54,440 nt of DNA from Bacteroidota bacterium (GCA_023413645.1 JAEZPN010000017.1:1-54440); one strand, 5' to 3'. Counted from the stretch's first letter, positions 24,854 through 34,013 are shown. Numbers and translations are program-made. The notes: generated from the letters alone by a model not told the origin.

Positions 24854-25582
24854 ATGCGCTATTTCATAGAGTTACAATACGACGGTGCGGCATATTTCGG
24901 ATGGCAGCGCCAACCCGACACCGCTACGGTGCAGGGTACCATCGAGGCTAAGCTCTCGATGCTACGCGGCACGCCTACAGAGATTGTGGGAGCGGGACGC
25001 ACAGATACGGGCGTGAATGCCTCGTTCTACACCGCACACTTCGACAGCGACACCACCGTAGATTGCCATCAGCTTGCCTACAAGATGAACAAGGTGTTGC
25101 CCCACGACATCGCTATTATGCGCATATACGAGGTTGATGAGAACCAGCATGCGCGCTTCGACGCCAAGGAGCGTGAGTACACCTACTTCCTCACACCCCG
25201 CAAATCGCCCTTCCGTCGCTACTCAGCATGGCACTACACCGCCGACCTCGACATCGAGGCTATGAACGCCGCAGCACGACGACTTCTTGTGCACGAGGAT
25301 TTTACATCATTTGCAAAACTAAACTCCAACAATAAGACCAATATCTGCCACATAACACACGCCGAGTGGGTGGTGGAGAGTGACGGCACACTACGCTTCA
25401 CCATTCGTGCCGACCGCTTCCTGCGCAATATGGTACGCGCCATTGTGGGCACACTTGTCGATGTTGGTCGTGGTCGCTACACCGTCGAGGAGTTCGACAA
25501 CATCATCACCTCGCGTGACCTGTCACGCTCAAGCGCTGGAGCCCCCGCCTGCGGATTATTCCTCTCGAACGTAAGATATTAG
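24854..25582 (+). CDS. truA: tRNA pseudouridine synthase A
   Basis: Makes pseudouridine at positions 38-40 of the tRNA anticodon arm. The 242-residue protein begins MRYFIELQYDGAAYFGWQRQ, has the catalytic aspartate in GAGRTDTGVNASFYTAHFD (core GRTDTGV), the REYTYFL strand, and RFLRNMVRAIVGTLVDVGRG at the C-terminal half. The start chosen (24854) gives the standard N-terminus; a start 11 codons upstream would overlap yggS. It is 13 bases after yggS and 18 bases before the amidase gene. Confidence 0.96.
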   Translation: MRYFIELQYDGAAYFGWQRQPDTATVQGTIEAKLSMLRGTPTEIVGAGRTDTGVNASFYTAHFDSDTTVDCHQLAYKMNKVLPHDIAIMRIYEVDENQHARFDAKEREYTYFLTPRKSPFRRYSAWHYTADLDIEAMNAAARRLLVHEDFTSFAKLNSNNKTNICHITHAEWVVESDGTLRFTIRADRFLRNMVRAIVGTLVDVGRGRYTVEEFDNIITSRDLSRSSAGAPACGLFLSNVRY

Positions 25583-25600
25583 CAGGCGTACCTCCACATA

Positions 25601-28600
25601 ATGAGCCGATTAACACGATACATACTCTCTATTGTACTTCTTCTCGTTACGACATCTGCCTCGGCGCAGAGTTCACTCAACAAGACGGAGCGCACCGCCA
25701 TTGCCGCGAAGCTACAGAGCATAACGCTACCCGAAGTAACGGGAAGCTACGTCAAGGTAGACGAGGTACGCATACGCAACCGCAAGGTCGAGGTTAAGGC
25801 CTCGGCAGAGCTCGCCTACTACCCCATACGTCCCGACAACCTCGAGCGTATATACGACAGTGTGCGTAGTGCCCTACCCGAGAAGTATCGTTTCTACGAA
25901 CTACTCATCTACTCCGACGGCAAACTCATCGACAACCTCATACCCCACTACTACGATCCTGAGCACACCTCAAAGGCCTTTACATATCGAAATGTAACGC
26001 CCCTAATAACGCGCACAAGCGAGTTATCACAACCCACTAATGGTCTACAAAACAGACATATAGCGCTATGGCAGAGTCATGGTCGCTACTACAAAAACAA
26101 GATGGACGACTGGTATTGGCAGCGTGTACGTCTGTGGGAGACAGTCGAGGATCTATACACGCAGAGCTACGTAATACCCTACATCCTGCCGATGCTCGAG
26201 CGCGCTGGAGCAAACGTACTCCTCCCGCGAGAGCGTAGCATGCGCACCGAGGAGGTAATTTTAGATAACGACAAGGGCATATCGCCCGCCATCTATCGCG
26301 AGACAAGCGGCGCTACGGCATGGAAGCATGCTGGTCGAGGTTTTGCACACCTGCACGAGGTTTACCCCACGGGACACAACCCCTTTACCGACGGCACGGC
26401 ACGCATGATAGCAACGACAACCGATGGTTCGAACGTTGCAACAGCAACATGGGGTGGCACGATACCTACCTCGGGCACATACACCCTATATATCTCATAC
26501 ACAACGCTTAAGAATAGCGTGAGCGATGCTCACTACACAGTGCATGCCTCGGGTGCCGACCACACCTTCACCATCAACCAGAAGATGGGAGGTTCGATGT
26601 GGATAGCGCTTGGCGAGTTCTACTTTGAGGCAGGCGAGCACGATACACTTGTGACGCTCACGAACTACTCAACGGAGCAGGGCGTGGTGAGCGCCGATGC
26701 TATAAAGATTGGTGGTGGCATGGGTAACATCGGTCGCAGTTCCAGCATTACGGACACTCTCACAAAGGCTAACACAAGTGGCTACCCACGCTTTACCGAA
26801 GGTGCACGCTACTGGTTGCAGTGGTCGGGATTTCCCACACACGTCTATTCACCGAAGGATAACACCGACGACTACAAAGAGGACTATATGTCTCGCGCAC
26901 ACTGGGTTAACCACCTTATGGGAGGCAGCGAGAACCTCGCAGACAGCACAGGCAAACGCATACCCATCGACCTGACACTCGCCATGCACTCCGACGCTGG
27001 AGTGAGAGACAACGACGATGTGGTGGGCACACTCGGCATATACTGCACACGCGACAACAAGGGTAAATTCGCCCTCAACACCTCGCGCCTACGTTCGCGC
27101 GACCTCACAGATGTCGTGATGACGCAGATTGTCGAGGACATACGCGCACTGCACGAGCCCGAGTGGAAGCGTCGTGGCATGTGGGATAGAGCATACTACG
27201 AGGCACGCATACCTAACTGTCCCACGATGCTCCTCGAGTTACTCTCACATCAGAACTATGGCGACATGAGCTACGGCCTCGACCCCGCCTTCCGCTTCGA
27301 TGTGAGTCGCGCGATATACAAGGGCATACTACGCTATGTGGCATCGCAGTACAACTTCGACTACGTTGTGCAGCCCCTTCCCGTGCACAACTTCGCAGTG
27401 GTACTAAAGGGCAACACAGCACACCTATCGTGGCAGCCTACACACGACCCCCTCGAGCCCACCGCCGAGGCAGAGTACTATATATTATATACGCGCGTGG
27501 ATGGCGGAGGTTTCGACACTGGCCGCCGCATAGATGCCACCTCGACAACCGTCAAGCAGGAGGCTGACCACATATACAGCTACCGCATAACTGCTGTAAA
27601 TGGTGGTGGCGAGAGCTTCGATAGCGAGACCCTCTCGGCATGCTACACCTCGCACTCCAAGGGCGACATACTTGTCGTTAACGGCTTTACGCGCGTATCG
27701 GCACCCCAGCGCATATCTACAGACTCCACCGCAGGCTTCGTACATACACACGATGGTGGCGTACCATACATCGAGGACATATCCTTCATCGGCGAGCAGA
27801 CCATATTTGACCGCTCACTAAACCGCTCGGAGGATGATCGCAACGCCCTCGGCACGTCGCGCCGCAACTACGAGACACAGGTGCTTGCAGGCAACACCTT
27901 CGACTACCCTGCTCTGCATGGTGCATCTATCTGCGAGGCAGGATACTCCTTCTCCTCTACATCGGCAGGTGCTGTGGAGGCGGGCACGGTAGAGCTCCAG
28001 GAGTTCCGCGCCGTAGACCTTATACTCGGCAAGCAGCGCACAACAACCATAGGTCGAAACACCACACCTCGCCACGAGGCCATCCCCACGACCTTGCAAC
28101 AAGCGCTACGCACATACACCGAAGCGGGAGGAGCACTCCTTGTTACGGGAGCATACACCCTAACAGACCTACACGAGGATACTACGGTTGAGGACATAGC
28201 CTTTGCCGAAGAGGTGATACACGCATCGTTTGGCGGCTGTGACACCCTCGCCGAGCGTGCCATGACACCCATAACGCTCTCACTAAAGCGTAAGCAAACG
28301 TCGTGTCTAATTGGCGAGGTGGCATTCAACACCGAGCTATCCTCGGAGATATACGCTGTGGAGGCGGCAGAGATTGTATCGCCCATAGGTGAGGGTGCGC
28401 ACTCCATACTTCTCTACGACACCGACACCTCGGCAGCCATAGCCTATGCGGGTGGTCACCGCGCAATCGTCGTGGGTTTCCCCTTTGAGACCATAACAAA
28501 CGACAACGAGCGCAACCGCATGATGGCAAAGAGTCTCGACTACCTACTCTCGAAGCATAAGAGCGCTGAGGAGCGTAAGAGCGAGCGCAAGAGTCGCAAA

Positions 28601-28624
28601 AAGAGTAAGAAAACCCAGAAGTAA
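25601..28624 (+). CDS. Secreted N-acetylmuramoyl-L-alanine amidase-like protein with golvesin-like and FnIII domains (xanthan lyase-like)
   Basis: A 1007-residue exported protein (leader ends SASA-Q, residue about 22). The zinc amidase (Amidase_3) fold is split: candidate ligands are His153/His160 in HIALWQSHGRYY, the histidine of LAMHSDAG near 463, and the glutamate of LLELLSHQNYGDM near 546. A golvesin/xanthan-lyase C-terminal-like beta domain (about 235-380: GTYTLYISYTTLKNSVSDAH, GEFYFEAGEHDTLVTL) is inserted between them. A fibronectin type III domain follows (about 590-690, AHLSWQPTHDP, YSYRITAVNGGGES), then a 300-residue C-terminal domain resembling a glutamine-amidotransferase-like fold, and a lysine-rich end. 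Probably remodels cell-wall peptidoglycan; the older name xanthan lyase is likely misleading. Confidence 0.85.
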   Translation: MSRLTRYILSIVLLLVTTSASAQSSLNKTERTAIAAKLQSITLPEVTGSYVKVDEVRIRNRKVEVKASAELAYYPIRPDNLERIYDSVRSALPEKYRFYELLIYSDGKLIDNLIPHYYDPEHTSKAFTYRNVTPLITRTSELSQPTNGLQNRHIALWQSHGRYYKNKMDDWYWQRVRLWETVEDLYTQSYVIPYILPMLERAGANVLLPRERSMRTEEVILDNDKGISPAIYRETSGATAWKHAGRGFAHLHEVYPTGHNPFTDGTARMIATTTDGSNVATATWGGTIPTSGTYTLYISYTTLKNSVSDAHYTVHASGADHTFTINQKMGGSMWIALGEFYFEAGEHDTLVTLTNYSTEQGVVSADAIKIGGGMGNIGRSSSITDTLTKANTSGYPRFTEGARYWLQWSGFPTHVYSPKDNTDDYKEDYMSRAHWVNHLMGGSENLADSTGKRIPIDLTLAMHSDAGVRDNDDVVGTLGIYCTRDNKGKFALNTSRLRSRDLTDVVMTQIVEDIRALHEPEWKRRGMWDRAYYEARIPNCPTMLLELLSHQNYGDMSYGLDPAFRFDVSRAIYKGILRYVASQYNFDYVVQPLPVHNFAVVLKGNTAHLSWQPTHDPLEPTAEAEYYILYTRVDGGGFDTGRRIDATSTTVKQEADHIYSYRITAVNGGGESFDSETLSACYTSHSKGDILVVNGFTRVSAPQRISTDSTAGFVHTHDGGVPYIEDISFIGEQTIFDRSLNRSEDDRNALGTSRRNYETQVLAGNTFDYPALHGASICEAGYSFSSTSAGAVEAGTVELQEFRAVDLILGKQRTTTIGRNTTPRHEAIPTTLQQALRTYTEAGGALLVTGAYTLTDLHEDTTVEDIAFAEEVIHASFGGCDTLAERAMTPITLSLKRKQTSCLIGEVAFNTELSSEIYAVEAAEIVSPIGEGAHSILLYDTDTSAAIAYAGGHRAIVVGFPFETITNDNERNRMMAKSLDYLLSKHKSAEERKSERKSRKKSKKTQK

Positions 28625-28627
28625 CCC

Positions 28628-29533
28628 ATGAAACTCACACGCCAAAACATAAGAACACTCGCCATGCCCCTGGCTATGGTTGTAGGCGTAGCACTATGCC
28701 GCCCGCTTGCTGTAGTCGAGGAGGTGACACAACACACCTTAACACCCGTGCTTATCGCGGCGATGCTATTTATAACCTTCTGCCGCGTCGATGTGCGCCA
28801 GATGCGTCTATCGTGGTCGCACCTATGGATGTTACTCATTCAGTTTGTGGGTGCCGCTATTGTCTATTATGCCGTGACACCACTCTTAGGCGAAACCGTA
28901 GGTCAGGGCGCTATGATTTGCGTTATGGCACCTATAGCCATGGCTGCGGTGGTGATTGGTGGCATGCTCGGTGGTAACGTAACGATGATGGTTACGTATA
29001 GTCTTATCTGCAACCTCGTCACCGCGATTGTGGCTCCCTATATGCTCCACGCCTTTGGCAATGGTAGCTGCGACTTTATGGAGATTATCGGACGCGTAGC
29101 CCCCACACTTATCGCACCCTTTGTCGTTGCGCAGTTCTGCCGCTGGTTGCTACCAAAGGTTGCAGCATGGTTCGCATCGCACTCATCCATATCGTTCTAC
29201 CTATGGCTCATATCGCTAATCCTCGTTATGGGTCGCACCACAATATTTATTATCGGCACTAAGGATGCCGACACAATGGTTGAGATAGAGCTCGCCCTGG
29301 TGGCCCTCGTGCTCTGCATTGCGCAGTTCAGGGCGGGACGCTTCTTGGGTCGCTATACGGGTGATGTGGTGGCAACGACACAGTCCGTAGGTCAGAAGAA
29401 CACCATCTTCGCGATATGGCTCTCGCTAAACTTCCTCAACCCCATCGCCTCTATCGCCCCCACGGCATATATCGTGTGGCAGAACCTTATCAACAGCTGG
29501 CAGATGTGGAAGCATGAGAACAAAAAGCGATAG
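28628..29533 (+). CDS. Bile acid:sodium symporter (BASS)-family transporter
   Basis: A 301-residue membrane protein with about nine to ten hydrophobic helices. The pattern of two inverted five-helix repeats, glycine-rich unwound helices (AAVVIGGMLGGNVTMMVTYS) and QSVGQKNTIFAIWLSLNFLN corresponds to the BASS fold, in which the fourth helix of each repeat is broken at the sodium sites. Substrates in this family include bile acids, pantoate, pyruvate and 2-oxoacids; sequence and context do not tell which. It starts 3 bases after the amidase stop codon and is probably translated from the same message. Confidence 0.82.
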   Translation: MKLTRQNIRTLAMPLAMVVGVALCRPLAVVEEVTQHTLTPVLIAAMLFITFCRVDVRQMRLSWSHLWMLLIQFVGAAIVYYAVTPLLGETVGQGAMICVMAPIAMAAVVIGGMLGGNVTMMVTYSLICNLVTAIVAPYMLHAFGNGSCDFMEIIGRVAPTLIAPFVVAQFCRWLLPKVAAWFASHSSISFYLWLISLILVMGRTTIFIIGTKDADTMVEIELALVALVLCIAQFRAGRFLGRYTGDVVATTQSVGQKNTIFAIWLSLNFLNPIASIAPTAYIVWQNLINSWQMWKHENKKR

Positions 29534-29548
29534 TCGCATGGCGCCATT

Positions 29549-29589
29549 ATTGCAGTACACGAGGGTATAAAACCTTAAAACACTGCAAT
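29549..29589 (+). promoter_or_regulatory. Inverted repeat in the leader of the superoxide dismutase gene
   Basis: ATTGCAGT at 29549-29556 and ACTGCAAT at 29582-29589 form a perfect 8-bp inverted repeat with a 25-base spacer, ending one base before the ATG. It could be an operator or a leader hairpin covering the ribosome start site. There is no direct evidence for either. Confidence 0.4.
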
Positions 29590-29590
29590 T

Positions 29591-30208
29591 ATGACACTTT
29601 CAACCATTGCCACGGCGCTCATCACCATCGTTGAGCTGCCCTACGCCTACGACGCTCTCGAGCCCTACATCTCTGCCGAGACGCTACACTTCCACCACGA
29701 CAAGCACTATGCGACATACGTCGCCAAGCTAAACGAGCTGATTGAGGATACGCGCTATGCCACAATGCCCCTCGAGGAGATTGTGCGCACCAGCGATGGC
29801 GCTATCTTCAACAACGCCGCACAAGCCTGGAACCATGTCTTCTACTTCGAGCAGCTTGCACCACGTGCCCAGCACAACCCCACGGGCGCCCTTAAGCGCG
29901 CCATAGTTGAGGAGTTCGGCTCGTTCGAGGCACTTAAGGAGCGCATGACAACGCAGGCCACGACACTCTTTGGCTCGGGCTGGACGTGGCTCGCGGCGGA
30001 CAAAGACGGCAGGCTCTACATCATCTCGAAGCCCAACGCGGGCACACCCCTAACGGACGACCTAACGCCACTCTTGGCAATAGATGTGTGGGAGCACGCC
30101 TACTACATCGACTACCGCAATATGCGCCGTAATAGCGTTGATGAACTCTGGAAGGTCATCGACTGGCGAATAATAGAGGAGCGCTATAACGCAATCTCGG
30201 CGGTATAA
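29591..30208 (+). CDS. sodB: Superoxide dismutase, iron/manganese type
   Basis: Converts superoxide to oxygen and hydrogen peroxide. The 205-residue protein has all four metal ligands: His in LHFHHDKHYATYV, His in AQAWNHVFYFEQL, Asp and His in AIDVWEHAYYIDY. GSGWTWLA and NNAAQAWNH (glutamine at the iron-type position) favour iron. The N-terminus is about 12 residues longer than usual (MTLSTIATALITIVELPYAY), mildly hydrophobic, but without a clear signal-cleavage site; the normal protein would begin near ELPYAYDALEP. It lies 57 bases after the transporter gene, preceded by an inverted repeat, so it may have separate control. Useful to an anaerobe exposed to oxygen. Confidence 0.94.
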   Translation: MTLSTIATALITIVELPYAYDALEPYISAETLHFHHDKHYATYVAKLNELIEDTRYATMPLEEIVRTSDGAIFNNAAQAWNHVFYFEQLAPRAQHNPTGALKRAIVEEFGSFEALKERMTTQATTLFGSGWTWLAADKDGRLYIISKPNAGTPLTDDLTPLLAIDVWEHAYYIDYRNMRRNSVDELWKVIDWRIIEERYNAISAV

Positions 30209-30275
30209 AATACCGCACACAATTTAGCGTCAGAGTGGTGTGGTGACATCAAGTTCCTTTGTTGCAACACCACCC

Positions 30276-30404
30276 AATTTCTTGTCAGAAGGGGTTAGAT
30301 GTGGCCCCGATAAAGAGAAAGAGCGGATGGGTTGTACTTGACCGTACTACCCATTCGCTCTTTGGATTGAGGGGTCGCAGATGACCCCTTATCACAAGAA
30401 ATTA
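30276..30404 (+). repeat. Structured palindromic element, copy 4
   Basis: 129 bases, AATTTCTTGTC... to ...CACAAGAAATTA, with core GGATGGGTTGTAC...GTACTACCCATTC in the stem AAGAGC/GCTCTT. The segment GGGGTC can pair with GGCCCC left of the core or with GACCCC on its right. The TTA at its right end is the stop codon of the oadA-like gene. Just before it (30229-30275) is TCAGAGTGGTGTGGT, also found near copy 1, and a hairpin made from GGTGT and ACACC. Confidence 0.88.
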
Positions 30405-32744
30405 CTTGATTACTACGAGTGGCTGATCTGCCGCTACAGTATCACCCTCAGCTACCAACAAGCCGAGAACCTCACCTGCGTAGTCTGAAGAGATAGAGTT
30501 CTCCATCTTCATAGCCTCAAGAATCATAACCTCCTGACCTACGGTAACCTTATCGCCAGCCTTAACCTTAATCTCGATAACGCGACCTGGAAGTGGAGCA
30601 TTTACAGTGTTGCCATCAGCAGCTGTTACCTTGCGCTCTGCAACCTCTGCGCCATCGTCCTCCATAGAGTCTGCAACCTCGATAAGGATAGCGTCAGCAG
30701 CTACGGTGTCACCCTCAGCAACGAGAATCTGCTTAACGAAACCTGCGTAGTCAGTAGTGATAGAGTTCTCCATCTTCATAGCCTCGAGGATCATAACCTC
30801 GTCGCCAGCGTTAACCTTATCACCCACCTTAACCTTAAGCTCGATAACGCGACCAGGAAGTGGTGCGCATACGGTCTTACCAGTCACGGGGCGCTTAGCA
30901 CCTGCACCCGCACCAGCCTTAGCGCTCTCGATCTCGATGATAACGCCCTCAGCCTGTACGGTGTCACCCTCCTTAACGATGATCTGCTTAACGCGACCAG
31001 CGAAGTCAGATGTGATAGAGTTCTCCATCTTCATAGCCTCGAGGATAGCAACCTCCTGACCTACAGTAACCATATCGCCAACCTTAACCTTGAGCTCGAT
31101 AACACGGCCAGGAAGTGGTGCGAGGATAGTGTCACCAGTGATAGGCTGAAGCTCTACTGCCTCCTCCTTCTTCAATGATGGATCTGCAGCTACCTTCTCA
31201 GCGTATGCAGCCTCCTTGATGCCTGTGAGATATGCCTTAGCAACCAATGGGAACAACTCGAGCAAGAGCTCCTCCTTCTCGTTCTCTGCCAAGTGTACGC
31301 CACCTGCCTTCTCCAATACGGGGTTAGGCTGCTTCTGGTACTTAGATGTATCGTAAGGACGCTCCTCTCTAAAGCCACAAATCTTCTCGCGGAAATCCTC
31401 TGAAATCTTAACAGGAGTGCGGCCGTAGTCACCCTTCACGAGACCTACGAACTGAGCCGACTTATTTGTGTACATAGCACGACCTGCCTTCTCGTCCATA
31501 GCGCAGTTAACAGCCTGAGCACCCACGATCTGTGATGTAGGCGTTACGAGGGGTGGAAGACCCGCTGCAAGACGTACGGGAGGAATAAGCTCCATAGCGC
31601 GTGGGAGGATGTCCTCAGCGCCGAGCTGCTTGAGCTGTGCCACCATGTTAGAGTACATACCACCAGGAATCTCAGCATCCTGAACAAGCTTGTTAGGCGC
31701 GGGGAAGCCGAAGTATGCCTCGATAGCCTGTGATGCTACCAAAAGCTCATCCCAGTTCTCCTCCTCGGCTGCCTTCACGCAACGGTCGAGCAATGCGTCA
31801 ACCTCTGCGGGAACCTCGTCAGTGAGGGGGTTGAAGGGCTTTGGAAGGGGCTTCTCTGCACCGAATACAGAGAGCTCGAGCTCCTTGCGGATATCCTTCA
31901 ACTCAACGTTAATCTTAGCTACAGCCTCCATGTTTGCACCAAGCTCGATACCCAACTTCTTACAGAAGAGGTAAACAAGCTCAACTGCGGGAGCACCTGT
32001 GCCACCACCAAACCACCAGCAGTTAGTGTCGACGATGTCAACACCTGCTACGATAGCTGCATATACTGAACCGAGGCCATAACCAGGAGTACAGTGTGTG
32101 TGGAAGTCAACAGTTACGCCGAGCTCCTTCTTCAAGAGCTTAATGAGGCCTGCAACACGTGCGGGAGGAATAAGACCTGACATATCCTTAATAGTAATCA
32201 TGTCAGCGCCGAGCTCTGCCATCTGTCGCGCCTTATCCAAGAAATACTCATCAGTAAATACTTTGTCGTGCTCCTCGCCGTCAGAGTACTTAGGATCTAC
32301 AGTGTAGCAGACTGCGCAGTCAGCGATACCGCCATACTGCTTGATATACTTGATTGTTGACTTAACGTTGTCAACATCGTTCAAAGCGTCGAAGATACGC
32401 ATGATGCCCAAGCCGCTCTCGATAGCGTTGCGAGAGAAGCCGTCGATAATCTCGTCGGTGTAGGGAGCATAGCCGAAGAGGTTACGACCACGAGAGAGAG
32501 CTGTGAGCTTCGATACATCGCCCACTGCCTTCTTGATGGTCTCGAGACGAGTCCAAGGGTTCTCATTAAGGTAGCGCATTACAGAGTCGGGCACTGCACC
32601 GCCCCAAACCTCCATAGCGTAGAAACCTGCATCCTTGTAGTAAGGAAGACAGCGGTCTACCTGCTGCTGAGTCATACGTGTTGCGAAAGATGACTGCTGA
32701 CCATCACGCAAAGTAAGATCGCGAATTTTAAGGATCTTTGTCAT
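30402..32744 (-). CDS. oadA: Carboxyltransferase (oxaloacetate decarboxylase alpha / pyruvate carboxylase B type) with three biotinyl domains
   Basis: Biotin-dependent carboxyltransferase of 780 residues. Residues 1 to about 470 are the DRE-TIM barrel and conserved carboxylase domain (LRDGQQSSFATRM, RIFDALNDVDN, ITIKDMSGL, VDFHTHCTPGYG with metal-binding His-x-His, NCWWFGGGTGAP). After a linker come three separate biotinyl domains, each with APLPGRVIE and EAMKMENSI; the lysines to be biotinylated are Lys572, Lys657 and Lys746. Homologues normally have one such domain. Linkers are Ala/Gly-rich (SAKAGAGAGAKRP) and acidic. I start at the ATG at 32742-32744, downstream of the promoter. No oadB/oadG or carboxylase subunit is adjacent, so whether it works in a sodium pump or a carboxylase complex is open. 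Confidence 0.93.
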   Translation of the reverse strand: MTKILKIRDLTLRDGQQSSFATRMTQQQVDRCLPYYKDAGFYAMEVWGGAVPDSVMRYLNENPWTRLETIKKAVGDVSKLTALSRGRNLFGYAPYTDEIIDGFSRNAIESGLGIMRIFDALNDVDNVKSTIKYIKQYGGIADCAVCYTVDPKYSDGEEHDKVFTDEYFLDKARQMAELGADMITIKDMSGLIPPARVAGLIKLLKKELGVTVDFHTHCTPGYGLGSVYAAIVAGVDIVDTNCWWFGGGTGAPAVELVYLFCKKLGIELGANMEAVAKINVELKDIRKELELSVFGAEKPLPKPFNPLTDEVPAEVDALLDRCVKAAEEENWDELLVASQAIEAYFGFPAPNKLVQDAEIPGGMYSNMVAQLKQLGAEDILPRAMELIPPVRLAAGLPPLVTPTSQIVGAQAVNCAMDEKAGRAMYTNKSAQFVGLVKGDYGRTPVKISEDFREKICGFREERPYDTSKYQKQPNPVLEKAGGVHLAENEKEELLLELFPLVAKAYLTGIKEAAYAEKVAADPSLKKEEAVELQPITGDTILAPLPGRVIELKVKVGDMVTVGQEVAILEAMKMENSITSDFAGRVKQIIVKEGDTVQAEGVIIEIESAKAGAGAGAKRPVTGKTVCAPLPGRVIELKVKVGDKVNAGDEVMILEAMKMENSITTDYAGFVKQILVAEGDTVAADAILIEVADSMEDDGAEVAERKVTAADGNTVNAPLPGRVIEIKVKAGDKVTVGQEVMILEAMKMENSISSDYAGEVLGLLVAEGDTVAADQPLVVIK

Positions 32745-32809
32745 AGTAGTTAAATTAGGTTTATTGTTAGTTTTAAGTTGTTCCAAAAGTTGTTCTATTA
32801 TTCGAATAA

Positions 32810-32841
32810 CAAATTTAAGCAATATTTTCCCGAAAAACAAA
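32810..32841 (-). promoter_or_regulatory. Promoter of the triple-biotinyl carboxyltransferase gene (TTTG-N20-TAAATTTG)
   Basis: On the minus strand TTTG (32841-32838) and TAAATTTG (32817-32810) are 20 bases apart. This predicts a start near 32803 and rules out start codons upstream of it. Confidence 0.82.
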
Positions 32842-32869
32842 TATTTTTCTAAAAAAGTACTGCATAAAT

Positions 32870-32905
32870 AAAAAAACTACCCAGGGATGACACACTCCTG
32901 GGTAG
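32870..32905 (-). terminator. Intrinsic terminator after ispD
   Basis: On the minus strand a 9-bp stem CTACCCAGG/CCTGGGTAG is followed by TTTTTT. It separates ispD from the carboxyltransferase promoter. Confidence 0.85.
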
Positions 32906-32932
32906 CATATTCTGAATGCCGCAGAGAACAAT

Positions 32933-33607
32933 TTACGACAATAAACCTAAGAAACTCTCGGCTAAAGTTATATCTTCGGGCGTTGTAATCTTGATGTTTG
33001 TGCGCTCGCCATCGACCAATGTTATGTGACAGCCAGAGGCCTCAACCACCGAGGCATCGTCTGTAAACAGAGGGCTAAACTCCACGTTATACGCATCGCG
33101 AAGTAGTTGAGCCTTAAATATTTGCGGCGTCTGCACAATACGCAACTCCGAGCGGGGCACGATATAGGAGTTATCCCCCTCAACGCGGCGGTATGAGTCA
33201 ACGACATCCACTACGGGAATCACTGCATCGTGTTGCTCGGCAGCGAGCATAGCGCGGATTATAAGGCGCTTCGTGGCCAGCGCCCTAACGCCATCGTGCA
33301 CAGCGATATACTCCACCTCCGAACTAAGTGCGTTTATGCCGTTAAGCACCGAGTGGAAGCGCTCCTTACCTCCCGCGACGATGCGGTGTGGTGCGACATC
33401 GAAGCGCGCACGAAGGTTTTCCCAGAGGGGGATATGCGCCTCGGGCAACACCACGACAATCTCAGCACCAGGGAGTGCCTCACTAAATGTGTTTATGGTG
33501 CGTGCCACGATGGGCTCGCCACCAAGCATAAGGAACTGCTTGGGTATAGCCGACTGCATACGACTACCCGAGCCTCCTGCAACGATTACTACTCCTCGCT
33601 TTGCCAT
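32933..33607 (-). CDS. ispD: 2-C-methyl-D-erythritol 4-phosphate cytidylyltransferase
   Basis: Third step of the MEP isoprenoid pathway: CTP plus MEP gives CDP-ME. The 224-residue protein has the nucleotide-binding loop VAGGSGSRMQSAIPKQFLMLGG (core GGSGSRM...PKQF), IVAGGKERFHSVLNGI, VHDGVRALAT and TDDASVVEASGCHITLV. It overlaps the preceding PNPOx-fold gene by 19 bases and ends shortly before a strong terminator; it closes an operon with the M23 lipoprotein. No ispF is fused or adjacent. Confidence 0.96.
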   Translation of the reverse strand: MAKRGVVIVAGGSGSRMQSAIPKQFLMLGGEPIVARTINTFSEALPGAEIVVVLPEAHIPLWENLRARFDVAPHRIVAGGKERFHSVLNGINALSSEVEYIAVHDGVRALATKRLIIRAMLAAEQHDAVIPVVDVVDSYRRVEGDNSYIVPRSELRIVQTPQIFKAQLLRDAYNVEFSPLFTDDASVVEASGCHITLVDGERTNIKITTPEDITLAESFLGLLS

Positions 33608-34002
33608 AGTAGTTTCTTTCCAAATCCGAGTGTATTATCCGTGAGCTTCATCAGCGTTGGGGCCACCATCCATATCTCGAGGTTAGCCGCCGCAGCATAA
33701 GGGAAGCGCTTGATATAGCACTTGCGCGCAGCATCGTCGCCACGCTCTGCCTTGCCCGTAACCTGAAGGCCCTGCACACGGCCCACGATGCGTGTCTCAA
33801 GGACTATAGATAGCGCCACGTTGTCATTTGCCGCCATCTCTGCGCCATGGCGCGTAGTGAGGTCGGAGGTAAAGACAAAGAGGTTGCGCTTCGCGTCGTA
33901 GGCGTAGAAGCAGTTTGCAACATAAGGCATACCCTCGCCATTTACCGTAGCGAGGGTAAGCACATGATGCTTCTTTATAAACTTTATAAATCGCTCATCC
34001 AT
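33589..34002 (-). CDS. Pyridoxamine 5'-phosphate oxidase-fold protein (YhbP-like)
   Basis: A 137-residue split-barrel flavin-binding-type protein. HHVLTLATVNGEGMPYVANCFYAYDAKRN (core LATVNGEGMPYVANCFY) and VFTSDLTTRHGAEMAANDNVALSI are the usual first half of this fold, followed by RVQGLQVTGKAER. The closest familiar relatives are the YhbP/UPF0306 proteins, of unknown function; true PdxH enzymes are longer. It lies between the M23 gene (11 bases) and ispD (19-base overlap). Flavin binding is likely but not shown. Confidence 0.82.
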   Translation of the reverse strand: MDERFIKFIKKHHVLTLATVNGEGMPYVANCFYAYDAKRNLFVFTSDLTTRHGAEMAANDNVALSIVLETRIVGRVQGLQVTGKAERGDDAARKCYIKRFPYAAAANLEIWMVAPTLMKLTDNTLGFGKKLLWQSEE

Positions 34003-34013
34003 AGCTGGATATA

